64,000 nt of DNA from Xenorhabdus bovienii (GCF_024721015.1 NZ_JANAIF010000010.1:1-64000), one strand, 5' to 3'; shown: positions 39,113 through 49,631, numbered from the stretch's first letter. Made by a program: numbers and translations. Notes: generated from the letters alone by a model not told the origin.

Positions 39113-39777
39113 TATTTCTGCAACTCCAATCGATATCCCAATCCACGCAATGTGCATATTCCTATATCACTGTTGAGGAGCTTTTTCCGTAACCGATGCA
39201 CATACAGTTCGATGCTTTGTGGATTTGCTTCATCGGATAAAGAAAATACCTGCTCAAACAGTTGTTGTTTCGAAACCGGGCGCCCACGGCGGTGAAACAG
39301 GGTTGTTAAAACTGAAAATTCTCTGGGAGTCAACGCCAGCGGTTGATTATCCAATAAGAAATAACCTGCGTCTTCGTAAGCCAATGAGCCGAATTGCTGC
39401 ATCCCTAGCGGCGAGCCAACACCACGGCGTAACAATGCTCGAATACGGGCTTCTAATTCTTCAAAATTAAAAGGTTTAGTTAAGTAGTCATCAGCGCCCG
39501 AATTTAGCCCTTTCACTCGGTCTGCAACATCCACTTTGGCCGTCAATAACAACACCGGCAAATTTTGTCCGCGCTTACGCAGCCGTGATAACAGGGAAAT
39601 CCCATCCAGTCTGGGTAAGGCAACATCCAAGATCAGCAGGGTATAATTTTCCGTCAGCAAAAGCTGATCTGCCGCAATTCCATCTTCTGCAATATCAACC
39701 GTAAAACCAGAACTTCTTAATGCTTTCTGCAACCAATGTGATAAATCAGGGTGATCCTCAACTAATAAGAGACGCAT
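39112..39777 (-). CDS. tctD: Two-component response regulator TctD (OmpR family)
   Basis: A 221-residue response regulator with receiver domain (phospho-acceptor Asp51 in LLILDVALPRLDG, conserved Lys in LTKPFNFEEL) and a C-terminal OmpR-type winged helix (about 125-221). It is cotranscribed with tctE and divergent from tctCBA, which is its expected target. Confidence 0.92.
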   Translation of the reverse strand: MRLLLVEDHPDLSHWLQKALRSSGFTVDIAEDGIAADQLLLTENYTLLILDVALPRLDGISLLSRLRKRGQNLPVLLLTAKVDVADRVKGLNSGADDYLTKPFNFEELEARIRALLRRGVGSPLGMQQFGSLAYEDAGYFLLDNQPLALTPREFSVLTTLFHRRGRPVSKQQLFEQVFSLSDEANPQSIELYVHRLRKKLLNSDIGICTLRGLGYRLELQK

Positions 39778-40370
39778 TTAAATATATCCTATTGTTTTAA
39801 TTTTAATAGAAATTTCATCCATGTTGCCTGGAAAATTATCCCATTCTGTACGCATTTTCTATGCCTAAACCCAAAGACAACCATGAAGATAATGGTAGGA
39901 TGCTACACAATTGCAATATTCAGATTGAGTAATTGTTAATGAGGTAACATAAAATGGGAACCCTCTCGCAAGATATTATTCTTATTGGGATAAGTGATTT
40001 AGTCGGACAGTTTACGATTCATCTGAAATGCTAAGGTCGTCTGATTAAATAATGGAATACACCTCGAATCTTTAAGCAGAGCGGCTTCTAATTTGATAAA
40101 TTGCATAGTAAGATGAGGAATAATTTAGTATTAATAAAAAATCAGCATATACTTATCGAAATAAATTAATGTAACCTAGGATAACAATATGGAAAATTTA
40201 TAGTTTAAAATTTTATTTCTCTAAAACAAGTGAAAATTAAATAAGATCAACGCATCCAGATTAAAATAAAAAATTCAAAAAAAGCAGAATAAATATTGAT
40301 ATAAAATCAATTCCACATGAAGCCGATATAAAAATAATTTAACTAAATAAAATTCATTTAATTTATGGCT

Positions 40371-40407
40371 AATAATCCTGATTTTATTTTTTATAATCAG
40401 GATTATT
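40371..40407. other. Orphan 13-bp perfect hairpin
   Basis: AATAATCCTGATT (40371-40383) pairs exactly with AATCAGGATTATT (40395-40407) around an 11-base T-rich loop. No gene ends nearby, so it could end a small RNA transcript or the tctC antisense strand, or be a relic. Confidence 0.5.
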
Positions 40408-40507
40408 TAAGCCCAATATTTTTTAATATACTTGTAACTATAATAAAATCCATCACAATAATGAGAGAACTTCCCCCTCCGTGTAATGTGAAACACTACG
40501 AAAATTA

Positions 40508-40523
40508 AGTGACTAAAGTCACA
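40508..40523 (+). promoter_or_regulatory. CRP-like binding site upstream of tctC
   Basis: AGTGA-N6-TCACA matches the CRP consensus TGTGA-N6-TCACA at 9 of 10 specified positions and contains the perfect palindrome GTGAC-taaa-GTCAC. It is about 115 bp before the tctC ATG, a plausible activating distance, and fits catabolite control of tricarboxylate uptake. Confidence 0.65.
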
Positions 40524-40638
40524 TTCAGATACTTTTTATTGTTAATGAAAGGTAAATGAAAGGTTTCGCATTTATAAATAAAATGCTCCTGATATTTGTC
40601 AACTTATTCTCTTTGCTGGAGCTATGTGAGGAATCAAA

Positions 40639-41613
40639 ATGAAAAAATTCAATATGTTATTAGCAACTACCTGCTTACTTTTCTGTGCCAATACCTTAGC
40701 AACCAATGCCCCTAATAGAACCGAATGCATTGCACCAGCCAAACCCGGTGGTGGCTTTGATTTAACCTGTAAGTTAGTTCAGGTTTCATTATTGGATAGC
40801 AAAGCCATCAATACGCCTATGCGGGTGACTTTCATGCCCGGGGGTGTCGGTGCGGTTGCCTATAATTCCATTGTGGCCCAGCGTTCTGCTGAGCCCGGAA
40901 CTATCGTAGCTTTTTCTGGTGGTTCTCTGCTGAATCTTTCCCAAGGGAAATTTGGCCGTTACAACGTGAATGATGTGCGCTGGCTGGCAAGCGTCGGTAC
41001 TGACTACGGTATGATCGCCGTTCGTAGTGATTCGCCTTACAAGACCCTGCCAGATCTCATGGAGGCATTCAAAAAAGATCCTACCAGCATTGTATTCGGT
41101 GCAGGTGCATCCATCGGCAGCCAGGATTGGATGAAAACAGCATTACTGGCGAAAGAGGTTGGGATTGATCCACGCAAAATGCGCTATGTCGCGTTTGAAG
41201 GGGGTGGCGAACCCATCACTGCCCTACTTGGTAATCATATTCAGGTCGTTTCCGGCGATCTGAGTGAAACTCTGCCTTATCTCAGTGGTGATAAAATTCG
41301 TGTTCTTGCGGTCTATGCTGATAAACGCCTGAGTGGTAATTTAGCACGTATTCCAACAGCCAAAGAGCAGGGTTATAACCTCGTCTGGCCAATTATTCGC
41401 GGTTTTTACATAGGGCCAAAAGTCACTGATGAACACTACCAATGGTGGGTAGAGACATTTAACAAACTGCAACAAACAGAAGAGTTCAAAAAGCAACGCG
41501 AGCTACGTGGGCTCTTTGAATTCAACATGACCGGCAAGGAATTGGACGACTATGTGAAAAAACAAGTTGCCCAATACCATGAGCTGGCCAAATCCTTTGG
41601 TTTAGCAAAATAA
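40639..41613 (+). CDS. tctC: Tripartite tricarboxylate transporter substrate-binding protein TctC
   Basis: A 324-residue periplasmic binding protein of the TctC/Bug family with an N-terminal signal peptide (about residues 1-22, KKFNMLLATTCLLFCANTLA). The family glycine-rich ligand loop (PAKPGGGFDLTCKL) is present. It captures citrate or related tricarboxylates for the TctAB membrane complex. It is the first gene of tctCBA and follows a GGAG-like site. Confidence 0.94.
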   Translation: MKKFNMLLATTCLLFCANTLATNAPNRTECIAPAKPGGGFDLTCKLVQVSLLDSKAINTPMRVTFMPGGVGAVAYNSIVAQRSAEPGTIVAFSGGSLLNLSQGKFGRYNVNDVRWLASVGTDYGMIAVRSDSPYKTLPDLMEAFKKDPTSIVFGAGASIGSQDWMKTALLAKEVGIDPRKMRYVAFEGGGEPITALLGNHIQVVSGDLSETLPYLSGDKIRVLAVYADKRLSGNLARIPTAKEQGYNLVWPIIRGFYIGPKVTDEHYQWWVETFNKLQQTEEFKKQRELRGLFEFNMTGKELDDYVKKQVAQYHELAKSFGLAK

Positions 41614-41626
41614 CAGGAGTGTCACC

Positions 41627-42058
41627 ATGAGCGATCGTATATTTGCCGTTGTATGGCTGGTACTGTGTGGGATCGGGCTAACCATTGGCTGGGGCATTCA
41701 CAGTGAATACAGCTACGAACCCTTAGGACCCCGACCATTTCCAATCGCCATTATTTCGTTAATGGCACTCTGTTCTTTGTTACTGCTATTCAAAAAACCT
41801 GAGCCCACCCAGTGGCCTACAGCACAAGTATTACGCCGCTTACTGTTGTTGATTACCTCATTAGTCGTTTATGCATGGACATTTGAGTGGCTGGGCTTTC
41901 CTCTGGCAACGACGTTACTAACCATCAGTGTGGCGTTACTGTTTAACGCTAAACTTCCTGCGGCGATCATTTCCGGCGTGTTTCTTGGTGTCTCGCTCTT
42001 TTTTGCATTTGATCGCCTGTTAGATGTCACTTTGCCACTCGGCAATTGGCTAAAATAA
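41627..42058 (+). CDS. tctB: Tripartite tricarboxylate transporter small membrane subunit TctB
   Basis: A 143-residue protein with four predicted membrane segments, matching the TctB family. It forms the small membrane subunit with TctA. It lies 13 bp after tctC with an AGGAG ribosome site and 11 bp before tctA, so the three genes are one operon. Confidence 0.92.
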   Translation: MSDRIFAVVWLVLCGIGLTIGWGIHSEYSYEPLGPRPFPIAIISLMALCSLLLLFKKPEPTQWPTAQVLRRLLLLITSLVVYAWTFEWLGFPLATTLLTISVALLFNAKLPAAIISGVFLGVSLFFAFDRLLDVTLPLGNWLK

Positions 42059-42069
42059 GGAGAATGTAA

Positions 42070-43581
42070 ATGATGGATACTTGGATATATCTGAGTCAGG
42101 GTTTTGAAGTCGCATTAATGCCCAAAAACTTAGTCATTGCGTTAATCGGCTGTTTTATTGGTACTGTTGTCGGCATGCTCCCCGGCCTTGGCCCAATCAA
42201 TGGTGTGGCTATCTTGCTACCATTGGCTTTTGCATTGAAATTACCTGCGGAATCCGCCTTAATTTTATTGGCAACGGTCTATATTGGCTGTGAATATGGG
42301 GGCCGAATTTCTTCAATTCTGCTGAATGTGCCAGGAGATGCCGCTGCGATTATGACAGCGCTTGATGGTCATCCGATGGCAAAACAAGGAAAAGCCGGTG
42401 TTGCTCTCTCTATTTCTGCGGTCAGTTCGTTTTGTGGCTCACTTTTAGCCATTACTGGAATTATCCTGTTCGCGCCTATTCTGGCAAAGTGGTCTTTGGC
42501 ATTTGGGCCAGCCGAATATTTTGCCCTGATGGTTTTTGCTATCGCCTGTCTCGGCAGCATGATGAGCCAGAATCCTATCAAGTCTTTACTCGTCGCCTTA
42601 ATCGGTTTGAGCTTGGCTACAGTCGGAGTTGATGCCAATACTGGGGTTTATCGTTTCACCTTTGATAGCGTCCATCTCTCTGATGGCATTCAATTTATTG
42701 TCGTCGTTATTGGCCTGTTTTCAGTCAGTGAAATTCTGTTGATGCTGGAGAGCACCTCTGCGGGACAAAAAGTGATAAGTAAAACCGGACGCCTGCTTTT
42801 CAATAAAAAAGAAGCCGCAGTTTGTACTGGGCCAATATTACGCTCCTCAGTGATTGGGTTCTTCGTGGGTATCCTGCCCGGTGCTGGGGCAACGATTGCC
42901 AGTGCAATCACCTATATGACGGAAAAACGGATCAGCGGGAATAGCGATTCCTTTGGCAAAGGTGATATTCGTGGTGTGGCAGCGCCAGAAGCAGCTAATA
43001 ATGCTTCAGCCTGTGGTTCATTCATTCCCATGCTCACCCTCGGTGTACCCGGTTCTGGGACAACAGCCGTCATGATAGGTGCTCTGACCCTCTATAACAT
43101 CACCCCCGGCCCCGCTATGTTCACAGAGCAACCGGATATCGTCTGGGGATTAATCGCCGCCTTACTGATCGCCAACATTTTATTGCTGATCATGAATATT
43201 CCGATGATTGGGATATTTACCCGTATGTTGAATATTCCCTTGTGGTTTTTAGTCCCCGCCATTGCCATCGTGTCAGCAGTTGGCGTTTATGCCGTACACA
43301 GTACGACATTTGATCTTATGCTGATGGTTGGATTGGGCGTTTTTGGTTATATCCTCAGAAAAATGAATTTCCCGATGTCACCGCTTATTTTGGGATTTGT
43401 ATTAGGTGAAATGCTGGAGCAAAACCTGAGACGCGCACTATCAATCAGTAACGGAAATTTCGAGATCCTGTGGAGCAGCACCATTGCCCAAACTTTACTG
43501 GTACTCGGTGCATTAGTGATTATTATTCCACCTGTTTTACGGATAATGAATAAACGCCGTAATAAAAACACGGCCGCATAA
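42070..43581 (+). CDS. tctA: Tripartite tricarboxylate transporter large permease TctA
   Basis: A 503-residue permease with about 11-12 membrane segments and the conserved TctA motifs [19 protein letters not shown] near the N-terminus and [17 protein letters not shown] in the second repeat. It imports the substrate captured by TctC using an ion gradient. The reading frame is intact and ends before a strong terminator. Confidence 0.95.
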   Translation: MMDTWIYLSQGFEVALMPKNLVIALIGCFIGTVVGMLPGLGPINGVAILLPLAFALKLPAESALILLATVYIGCEYGGRISSILLNVPGDAAAIMTALDGHPMAKQGKAGVALSISAVSSFCGSLLAITGIILFAPILAKWSLAFGPAEYFALMVFAIACLGSMMSQNPIKSLLVALIGLSLATVGVDANTGVYRFTFDSVHLSDGIQFIVVVIGLFSVSEILLMLESTSAGQKVISKTGRLLFNKKEAAVCTGPILRSSVIGFFVGILPGAGATIASAITYMTEKRISGNSDSFGKGDIRGVAAPEAANNASACGSFIPMLTLGVPGSGTTAVMIGALTLYNITPGPAMFTEQPDIVWGLIAALLIANILLLIMNIPMIGIFTRMLNIPLWFLVPAIAIVSAVGVYAVHSTTFDLMLMVGLGVFGYILRKMNFPMSPLILGFVLGEMLEQNLRRALSISNGNFEILWSSTIAQTLLVLGALVIIIPPVLRIMNKRRNKNTAA

Positions 43582-43590
43582 ATTAAAATA

Positions 43591-43617
43591 GCCAATCCAT
43601 CTAATCAATGGATTGGC
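43591..43617. terminator. Bidirectional terminator between tctA and fabB
   Basis: GCCAATCCAT (43591-43600) and ATGGATTGGC (43608-43617) form a perfect 10-bp stem with a 7-base loop; it has T-rich sequence on the plus-strand side and T-rich sequence (complement of 43581-43590) on the minus-strand side. It lies between the convergent tctA and fabB. Confidence 0.85.
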
Positions 43618-43655
43618 TTTCATTTTAACTAATGAATTTTTCAGTCGTCAGAAAA

Positions 43656-44870
43656 TCAGTTCGAATATTTACGCATCACCAGGGACGCATTTGTACCGCC
43701 GAACCCGAAGCTATTGGACATCACTGTTCTTAGCTCGCGTTTGGTAGGTTCAGTGATAATATTCATACCTGACGCATTCTCATCCAAGTTATCAATATTA
43801 ATACTTGGCGCAATAATGCCATGTTCCAGCATTAATAGACTGTAAATTGCTTCGTGCGCACCAGCCGCCCCCAAAGAGTGCCCCGTCATCGCTTTGGTGG
43901 CCGAAATAGCAGGGGTGTTGTCACCAAACACTTCGCGGATAGCTCCCAACTCTTTCAAGTCACCAATCGGGGTCGATGTTCCGTGGGTATTGATGTAATC
44001 CACGCCACCTTCAATACCGTCGAGAGCTAGCTTCATGCAGCGAACAGCTCCCTCACCAGAAGGCGCGACCATATCTGCGCCATCAGAATTTGCCCCATAA
44101 CCGATGATTTCAGCATATATATGTGCGCCACGAGCTAATGCGTGCTCTAATTCTTCAACCACAACGATACCGCCACCGCCAGCAATGACAAAACCGTCAC
44201 GCCCCTGATCATAAGTGCGGGAAGCGAGTTCTGGTGTTTCGTTATATTTAGTAGAAAGCGCTCCCATTGCATCAAATTCACAGGCCATTTCCCAGCTCAG
44301 TTCTTCACCGCCGCCGGCAAAAATAACATCCTGCTTACCAAGCTGGATCAATTCAACCGCGTGTCCAATACAATGCGCAGAAGTCGAACAGGCAGAACTA
44401 ATGGAATAGTTCACCCCTTTGATTTTAAATGGTGTTGCCAGACAGGCTGATACACCAGAAGCCATTGCCCGCGTCACCATATAAGGCCCAACGCCACGCA
44501 GCCCTTTGGCTCGCATACCATCCGATCCATTAACCTGATTACGTGGAGAACCACCACCTGAACCCACAACCAGACCAGTGCGCAAATTGGAAACTTGCTC
44601 ATCAGACAAACCAGAATCTTTAATCGCTTCATCCATTGCAAGATAAGCATAAATAGATGAATCGCTCATAAAACGCTGAGTTTTACGATCAATGAGACCT
44701 GATATATCCAGTTTTATATTACCCCAGACGTGGCTACGAAGCCCCATCTCTTTGAATTCTTCAGAAAAAGTTATCCCGGAACGGCCTTCTCTCAGAGACT
44801 CCAGCACCTCTTTCTGGTTATTACCAATACTGGAAACAATCCCCAGACCAGTGATTACTGCACGTTTCAT
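43656..44870 (-). CDS. fabB: 3-oxoacyl-[acyl-carrier-protein] synthase I FabB
   Basis: A 404-residue condensing enzyme for fatty acid elongation, essential for unsaturated fatty acids. Active-site Cys161 is in [13 protein letters not shown], and the two catalytic histidines are in [11 protein letters not shown] and [12 protein letters not shown]. Expression is likely set by adjoining FabR and FadR sites upstream. It is divergent from mnmC as in E. coli. Confidence 0.97.
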   Translation of the reverse strand: MKRAVITGLGIVSSIGNNQKEVLESLREGRSGITFSEEFKEMGLRSHVWGNIKLDISGLIDRKTQRFMSDSSIYAYLAMDEAIKDSGLSDEQVSNLRTGLVVGSGGGSPRNQVNGSDGMRAKGLRGVGPYMVTRAMASGVSACLATPFKIKGVNYSISSACSTSAHCIGHAVELIQLGKQDVIFAGGGEELSWEMACEFDAMGALSTKYNETPELASRTYDQGRDGFVIAGGGGIVVVEELEHALARGAHIYAEIIGYGANSDGADMVAPSGEGAVRCMKLALDGIEGGVDYINTHGTSTPIGDLKELGAIREVFGDNTPAISATKAMTGHSLGAAGAHEAIYSLLMLEHGIIAPSINIDNLDENASGMNIITEPTKRELRTVMSNSFGFGGTNASLVMRKYSN

Positions 44871-44917
44871 TCATTACCTCATCATTTTTACCTGCGGGAT
44901 TTCTGCCCCGCACTTTA

Positions 44918-44933
44918 GCGTACACTTGTACGC
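44918..44933 (-). promoter_or_regulatory. FabR-type operator upstream of fabB
   Basis: GCGTACA-CT-TGTACGC is a perfect 16-bp palindrome matching the FabR (unsaturated fatty acid repressor) site known upstream of E. coli fabB and fabA. It is about 48 bp before the fabB ATG. Confidence 0.85.
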
Positions 44934-44935
44934 CG

Positions 44936-44953
44936 AACAAGTCCGATCAGGTT
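44936..44953 (-). promoter_or_regulatory. FadR-type activator site upstream of fabB
   Basis: On the minus strand this reads AACCTGATCGGACTTGTT, close to the FadR activator sites of E. coli fabA and fabB (TGATCGGACTTGTT core). It lies 2 bp upstream of the FabR palindrome, the same order as in E. coli. Confidence 0.82.
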
Positions 44954-45069
44954 AAAAATTCACGGAAAAGTTGATCTGGACTCAAGTGTTAACTTTTCTC
45001 ACGGGTGGTACAACAGTATGAACACCGTTAAAATCTCATATTATTCTTGTCAACCATACAGGCATTATT

Positions 45070-47121
45070 GTGAAAAACAGTGCTATCAGCAGCGCAACCC
45101 TAAACTGGAATGAACAGGGTACACCCGTTTCTGAGCAGTTTGATGATGTTTATTTTTCAAATCAAGATGGCTTGGAAGAAACTTTATATGTATTTTTAAA
45201 AGGTAATCATTTTCCCCAACGTTTTAATACGCACTCCCGCCCTGATTGTATTATTGCCGAAACTGGATTCGGTACTGGATTGAATTTCCTGACACTTTGT
45301 CGAGCTTTTTCAATCTTTAGACAACAACATCCTGATGCATCTTTAAAACGGCTTCATTACATCAGTTTTGAAAAATACCCATTAACGACAGCAGACTTGA
45401 AGACTGCGCATCAGCGCTGGCCAGAACTTCAAATATTTTCTGAAGAGTTATGTCAGCAATGGCCTTTACCTCTTGGGGGCTGCCACAGGCTAATGCTGAA
45501 TAATGGCGCTGTCACACTGGATCTCTGGTTTGGTGACGTAAATGATCTATTACCGAGGATAAATTCGAATCTAACTGGAAAAATTGATGCTTGGTTTTTA
45601 GATGGTTTTGCACCATCCAAAAACCCGCAGATGTGGAGCGAACAACTGTTCACTGCAATGGCAAGATTTTCTCGTCCAGAAGGAACATTTGCGACATTTA
45701 CGTCAGCTGGAGTCGTTCGACGTGGATTGCAGGGAGCCGGATTTGATGTCAAGAAAATAAAAGGCTTTGGACACAAAAGAGAGATGCTGACAGGGGTTCT
45801 AGCTCCATCAGCACATTCCCCTCTTTCCTCATCAGGTACTCCATGGTTTGCTCGACAAGCAGCTACCGATACCGATGATATCGCTATCATTGGTGGCGGC
45901 ATCGCCAGTGTATTAACTGCACTTGCCCTATTACGCCGGGGCGCGAAAGTTACACTGTATTGCCAAGATAACCAACCCGCACAAAATGCATCAGGCAATC
46001 AGCAGGGAGCCATTTACCCGTTGCTGAATGGCCGTGACGACTTACTGGAACGTTTCTTTATCTCCGCCTTTACCTTTGCCCGCCGTCAATATGATCAGCT
46101 AATTGATGAAAATGTTTCCTTTGATTATCAATGGTGCGGTGTCAGCCAGTTGGCTTACGATGAAAAAAGTGACAAAAAAATTGCCAAGATGCTGCAAACA
46201 TCGTGGTTAGAAGAGATTGCAATTGGAATGGATCGCCAGCAATTGAGCCAAGCGAGTGGATTAGATGTTAATTATCATGGTATCCACTATCCACAGGGAG
46301 GATGGTTATCTCCGGCTCAATTGACTCAGGAGGCCATCAATCTGGCAGAACAGCGTGGAATGCTCACCTATTTCAACCACAAAATAACTCAATTAGTTCA
46401 AGATGAATACGGTTGGCAGTTGCATATTGAGCACCAGGGGCAATCGCTGCACAAAAACCACAAAGTCGTTATCATTGCTAATGGACACTGCCTGCCGCAA
46501 TTTACACAAACTGAAAAACTTCCCGTTACTGCTGCTCGTGGACAAGTCAGCCATATCCCGACCTCTACCCGTCTCAGCCAACTGAACAACGTACTGTGTT
46601 ACGATGGCTATCTGACTCCTGTTAATCCTCACAATCAACATCATTGTATCGGTGCCAGCTATCAGCGAGGGAAAGTTGATACTCAGTATTCTTCCGCAGA
46701 ACAACAAGAAAATCGTGATCGTTTATTGAAATCTTTACCCGATGTCGATTGGGTGAAACAGGTCAATATTTCAGAAGCGAAATCCCGTCAAGGTATACGA
46801 TGTGTTATTCGGGATCATATGCCGATGGTTGGCAATGTGCCTATTTTCAGTGAAATTATGGACAAATATGCCGGTTTATCTCAACGGATAAACACTTATG
46901 AGACAATTGAAGAATCTCCTTGTTATCCTGATTTATTTGTCATTGGTGCATTGGGTTCCCGTGGATTATGTTCTGCTCCGTTGAGCGCAGAATTACTCGC
47001 AGGGCAGATTTTTGGTGAAGCTCTACCACTTGATGATGAAACATTGGCGACCTTGCATCCAAACCGATTCTGGGTCAGAAAACTATTACGAGGCAAAGAA
47101 GTTAAAGCTGGAAAGCCATAA
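45070..47121 (+). CDS. mnmC: Bifunctional tRNA 5-methylaminomethyl-2-thiouridine biosynthesis protein MnmC
   Basis: A 683-residue bifunctional tRNA wobble-uridine enzyme. Residues 1 to about 260 form the SAM-dependent methyltransferase domain ([25 protein letters not shown]). Residues from about 270 form the FAD-dependent oxidoreductase ([18 protein letters not shown]) that removes the carboxymethyl group. It starts with GTG at 45070. Length and domain order match E. coli MnmC (668 aa). It is divergent from fabB. Confidence 0.96.
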   Translation: MKNSAISSATLNWNEQGTPVSEQFDDVYFSNQDGLEETLYVFLKGNHFPQRFNTHSRPDCIIAETGFGTGLNFLTLCRAFSIFRQQHPDASLKRLHYISFEKYPLTTADLKTAHQRWPELQIFSEELCQQWPLPLGGCHRLMLNNGAVTLDLWFGDVNDLLPRINSNLTGKIDAWFLDGFAPSKNPQMWSEQLFTAMARFSRPEGTFATFTSAGVVRRGLQGAGFDVKKIKGFGHKREMLTGVLAPSAHSPLSSSGTPWFARQAATDTDDIAIIGGGIASVLTALALLRRGAKVTLYCQDNQPAQNASGNQQGAIYPLLNGRDDLLERFFISAFTFARRQYDQLIDENVSFDYQWCGVSQLAYDEKSDKKIAKMLQTSWLEEIAIGMDRQQLSQASGLDVNYHGIHYPQGGWLSPAQLTQEAINLAEQRGMLTYFNHKITQLVQDEYGWQLHIEHQGQSLHKNHKVVIIANGHCLPQFTQTEKLPVTAARGQVSHIPTSTRLSQLNNVLCYDGYLTPVNPHNQHHCIGASYQRGKVDTQYSSAEQQENRDRLLKSLPDVDWVKQVNISEAKSRQGIRCVIRDHMPMVGNVPIFSEIMDKYAGLSQRINTYETIEESPCYPDLFVIGALGSRGLCSAPLSAELLAGQIFGEALPLDDETLATLHPNRFWVRKLLRGKEVKAGKP

Positions 47122-47144
47122 ATCACACACTATAAAATCATATA

Positions 47145-47181
47145 TCTGCATCAGGCACAGTGAAACAGTGTTTGATGCAGA
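47145..47181. terminator. Hairpin between convergent mnmC and the GNAT gene
   Basis: TCTGCATCA (47145-47153) and TGATGCAGA (47173-47181) form a 9-bp stem around a 19-base loop that can fold further. It lies between the two stop codons. No long T-run is visible, so it is a weaker terminator candidate. Confidence 0.5.
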
Positions 47182-47211
47182 GTAACAACCCGCAGTCTCT
47201 ATTCTCAAAAC

Positions 47212-47745
47212 TCAATCGTGACAATCTGTTGTAACAACCAAACGCTTCATCGCACAGCGTTGATTTTCTGCAAACCCATATTCAATTTCACGTTGCAGGA
47301 TCTGACACAAAGCACCAGTAATTTGCCGAGGTTCTAAGATAGAAAACCCCAGTCGCTGATAAAATGGGGCGTTCCAATTTATATGACGAAAAGTTGTCAA
47401 CGTGACAGCCTGAAAGCCGCGCTGTTCAGCAACCTGAATAACGGTATCAATCAACGCCTTTCCTATACCTTTCTTCTGCCAATCCCCATGCACCGAGAGT
47501 TCCATAATATGTAAGCCATCATCCAACGGTTTTGCCAGAATAAAACCGACAGGCTGATTATCGCCATTCAGGGCAATCCAACTATTCTGTTGCGAAATAT
47601 AATCTAAATGCTGCTGTTCCGTGTGGACATTGCCATTAGCAATCCATGCCAATTCAGGTGTCGAGAGAAATAGCTGACCCGCTGATCGTTCTATTGCTGG
47701 TAATACTCCGGCATCTAATATCTGTGTTGGACGAATAAAAAACAT
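47212..47745 (-). CDS. GNAT-family N-acetyltransferase
   Basis: A 177-residue GNAT acetyltransferase with the acetyl-CoA loop VHGDWQKKGIGKALID (about 85-100) and the family C-terminal strand region NAPFYQRLGF. The substrate (small molecule or protein) cannot be told. The ATG at 47745 has GAGGG about 7 bases upstream. It lies 93 bp downstream of, and on the same strand as, the coiled-coil paralogues, so it may be cotranscribed with them. Confidence 0.87.
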   Translation of the reverse strand: MFFIRPTQILDAGVLPAIERSAGQLFLSTPELAWIANGNVHTEQQHLDYISQQNSWIALNGDNQPVGFILAKPLDDGLHIMELSVHGDWQKKGIGKALIDTVIQVAEQRGFQAVTLTTFRHINWNAPFYQRLGFSILEPRQITGALCQILQREIEYGFAENQRCAMKRLVVTTDCHD

Positions 47746-47838
47746 GTCTTACCCTCAGTCTGTTAAAGACATTTATCAAATCCACTAATACTAATGATAA
47801 AAAGAGTAAATAAATAATTAATTTATCATTGTGATAAT

Positions 47839-48390
47839 TCAAATCATAAATTTCATAGCTGCAATAACGATCCCAGAGAAACCAAACATCATTGTCACCA
47901 TCCATTTGGTTTGATCCGCCATTTTCTTATATATCAATGATATTTCTTTATGAATAGCCGCAGTGTTTTTATGCCCTGATGCTATTTCCTTATGTATAGA
48001 AGATATATCTTTGTGTATAGAAGATATTTCCTTTCGCATCAAGGACATTTCTTTATTTACAGTTGTTATTTCTTGATGAATAATTTTTTTAACTGACAAA
48101 ATCTCGTTATGAATAATACTCTTAACCGATGAAATTTCGTTATGAACTAACGCCTTAACAGATTCAATATCGGCTTTTGTCGCATAGTTGGATTTTATCA
48201 CTGACACATCCGTTTTTAACTGGGCAACATTCGACTCCAGGTTTTCTACTCTTTTTTCAATTTGTTCACTCATATCTCTTCTTTCTATCTCTGTTGACTG
48301 GCTGAAATTAACGGGTTTAGATAATAAAAATGCAGCTTTATCTACAGCATAGTCCTTCCCAATATTAACGGAGTGAGTTGCCTGCTTCAT
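47839..48390 (-). CDS. Hypothetical coiled-coil, C-terminally membrane-anchored protein (long paralogue)
   Basis: A 183-residue protein of unknown function. After about 45 N-terminal residues comes a long coiled coil built of short repeats of the type H-N/K-E-I-x-S-V/I (about 45-160), then one hydrophobic segment at the extreme C-terminus (about 161-183, [16 protein letters not shown]). The start at 48390 follows a perfect AGGAGGTGA ribosome site; an internal ATG at 48273 would match the start of the shorter neighbour. It is clearly homologous to the next gene upstream, with about 55 extra coiled-coil residues. It superficially resembles XhlA-like small coiled-coil membrane proteins, but I assign no function. 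Confidence 0.7.
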   Translation of the reverse strand: MKQATHSVNIGKDYAVDKAAFLLSKPVNFSQSTEIERRDMSEQIEKRVENLESNVAQLKTDVSVIKSNYATKADIESVKALVHNEISSVKSIIHNEILSVKKIIHQEITTVNKEMSLMRKEISSIHKDISSIHKEIASGHKNTAAIHKEISLIYKKMADQTKWMVTMMFGFSGIVIAAMKFMI

Positions 48391-48489
48391 CCTATCACCT
48401 CCTGAAATATCTGTTTTCGGTTTGGTTTATCGACAGACACACCTTATGCGTTTAATATCTTAGTCAATCTATTCTTACTCTATTATTTA

Positions 48490-48783
48490 TCAAAGCATAT
48501 ACTTCATTGCCGCAATAATTATCCCGCTAAAACCAACCATCATCGTCATCATCCATTTAGTTTGATCCGCTATTGTCTTATATATCTTCGATACCTCCTT
48601 ATGAATAGGTGACATTTCTTTGCGCACCGATGAAATCTCGTTATGAACTAACGCCTTGACAGATTCAATATCGGCCTTCGTCGCATAGTTGGATTTTATC
48701 ACTGCCACATCCGTTTTTAACTGGGCAACATCCGACTCCAGGTTTTCCACTCTTTTTTCGAATTTACTAAATCTTACATCCAT
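48490..48783 (-). CDS. Hypothetical coiled-coil, C-terminally membrane-anchored protein (short paralogue)
   Basis: A 97-residue protein with the same architecture as its downstream neighbour: coiled coil at about 8-75 ([20 protein letters not shown]) and a C-terminal membrane segment (about 77-97). Its central DNA is almost identical to the neighbour (compare 48628-48758 with 48129-48259), showing a recent tandem duplication or gene conversion. The ribosome site is weaker than that of the long copy. Function unknown. Confidence 0.68.
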   Translation of the reverse strand: MDVRFSKFEKRVENLESDVAQLKTDVAVIKSNYATKADIESVKALVHNEISSVRKEMSPIHKEVSKIYKTIADQTKWMMTMMVGFSGIIIAAMKYML

Positions 48784-49355
48784 AGCAATGCCCTATTTAT
48801 AGGTTTAAGTTACCTAATCAGCTAATGAAATGTTCCATTCCCATCATCTCATCACAACAATTTAGCATTACTGTTCTTATAAATCATCACTCATTCAACT
48901 AATATCCATCTACTTTTCTTCATTAACCAATATTTTTCATCCATTCATTAAAAAAACAATATATTTTTATACTACATTAAAGATATATAGAAAATAACCC
49001 CTACCAATCACAAAGAATAATTAATTAAAACAAAATATACATTATTAACATTTTTAATGGCTATAGGTTATAACTATAATTATTTTAATTCCTAAGTAAA
49101 TAAAAATTCATTCTATTCTGATAACTAACTTTAGAAAATATTTATATATATCCTGATAACTTTAATATCTTGTTTTATTTAATCTTAAAAAACAAATAAA
49201 TATTCCCATCTCTCTATTTTTTATAATTATTTTATGAGTTTTGTGAAACATTACGCATTTCTTTGTAATTAGAAATAATAATTACACCGACATAACAGAA
49301 AAAATAAAGGGGCTATATGAATAACCCCAAATACAAGTTATTTATAATCAATTAA
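48784..49355. other. AT-rich gene-free stretch
   Basis: About 570 bp of very AT-rich DNA with no plausible gene. It probably carries the promoter of the coiled-coil genes at its left end and holds the yfcL terminator at its right end. No repeat or mobile-element end was recognised. Confidence 0.6.
49309..49328 (-). terminator. Intrinsic terminator of yfcL
   Basis: GGGGcTAT (49309-49316) and ATAaCCCC (49321-49328) form a stem; on the minus strand it is followed by T-rich sequence (complement of 49298-49308). It lies about 28 bp after the yfcL stop. Confidence 0.65.
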
Positions 49356-49631
49356 TTAGTCTTTCGCACTATCCAGTAGCCTTTGCCATGTCGATAAAAC
49401 TAAAACCTGATCTGGTGGAGCCAGCTCTCCTGCCTTGATAGCCCTATGGATGCTCTCTTCAACACGCTGATGGAGCTGTTCAATAGTATTAGCACCTTCT
49501 AGTTCCAACTCAGCAACAGCCAATGTCAGATGCCCACGGAGATATCCACCAGCAAATAATTCGTCATCACTGGCATCTTCAACCCTGTCATCTATATGTG
49601 CCAGAATGCGTGTTTCAAACTCTGCGAGCAT
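49356..49631 (-). CDS. yfcL: YfcL family protein
   Basis: A 91-residue acidic, soluble protein matching E. coli YfcL along its length (DDELFAGGYLRGHLTLAVAELE). Function unknown. It is followed by its own terminator and preceded closely by epmC, as in E. coli. Confidence 0.92.
   Translation of the reverse strand: MLAEFETRILAHIDDRVEDASDDELFAGGYLRGHLTLAVAELELEGANTIEQLHQRVEESIHRAIKAGELAPPDQVLVLSTWQRLLDSAKD

Larger units (their letters stand above)
39778..40638. promoter_or_regulatory. Divergent tctD / tctC control region (861 bp)
   Basis: Unusually long, AT-rich intergenic DNA between tctD and tctC with no plausible gene. It contains an orphan 13-bp hairpin (40371-40407) and a CRP-like site (40508-40523). 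Promoters for both tctDE and tctCBA must lie here. Confidence 0.6.

Noticed and set aside
45453..45998. 181-codon minus-strand frame inside mnmC
   Set aside because: Antisense to a clear bifunctional enzyme gene; Pro/Cys-rich low-complexity translation typical of shadow frames.
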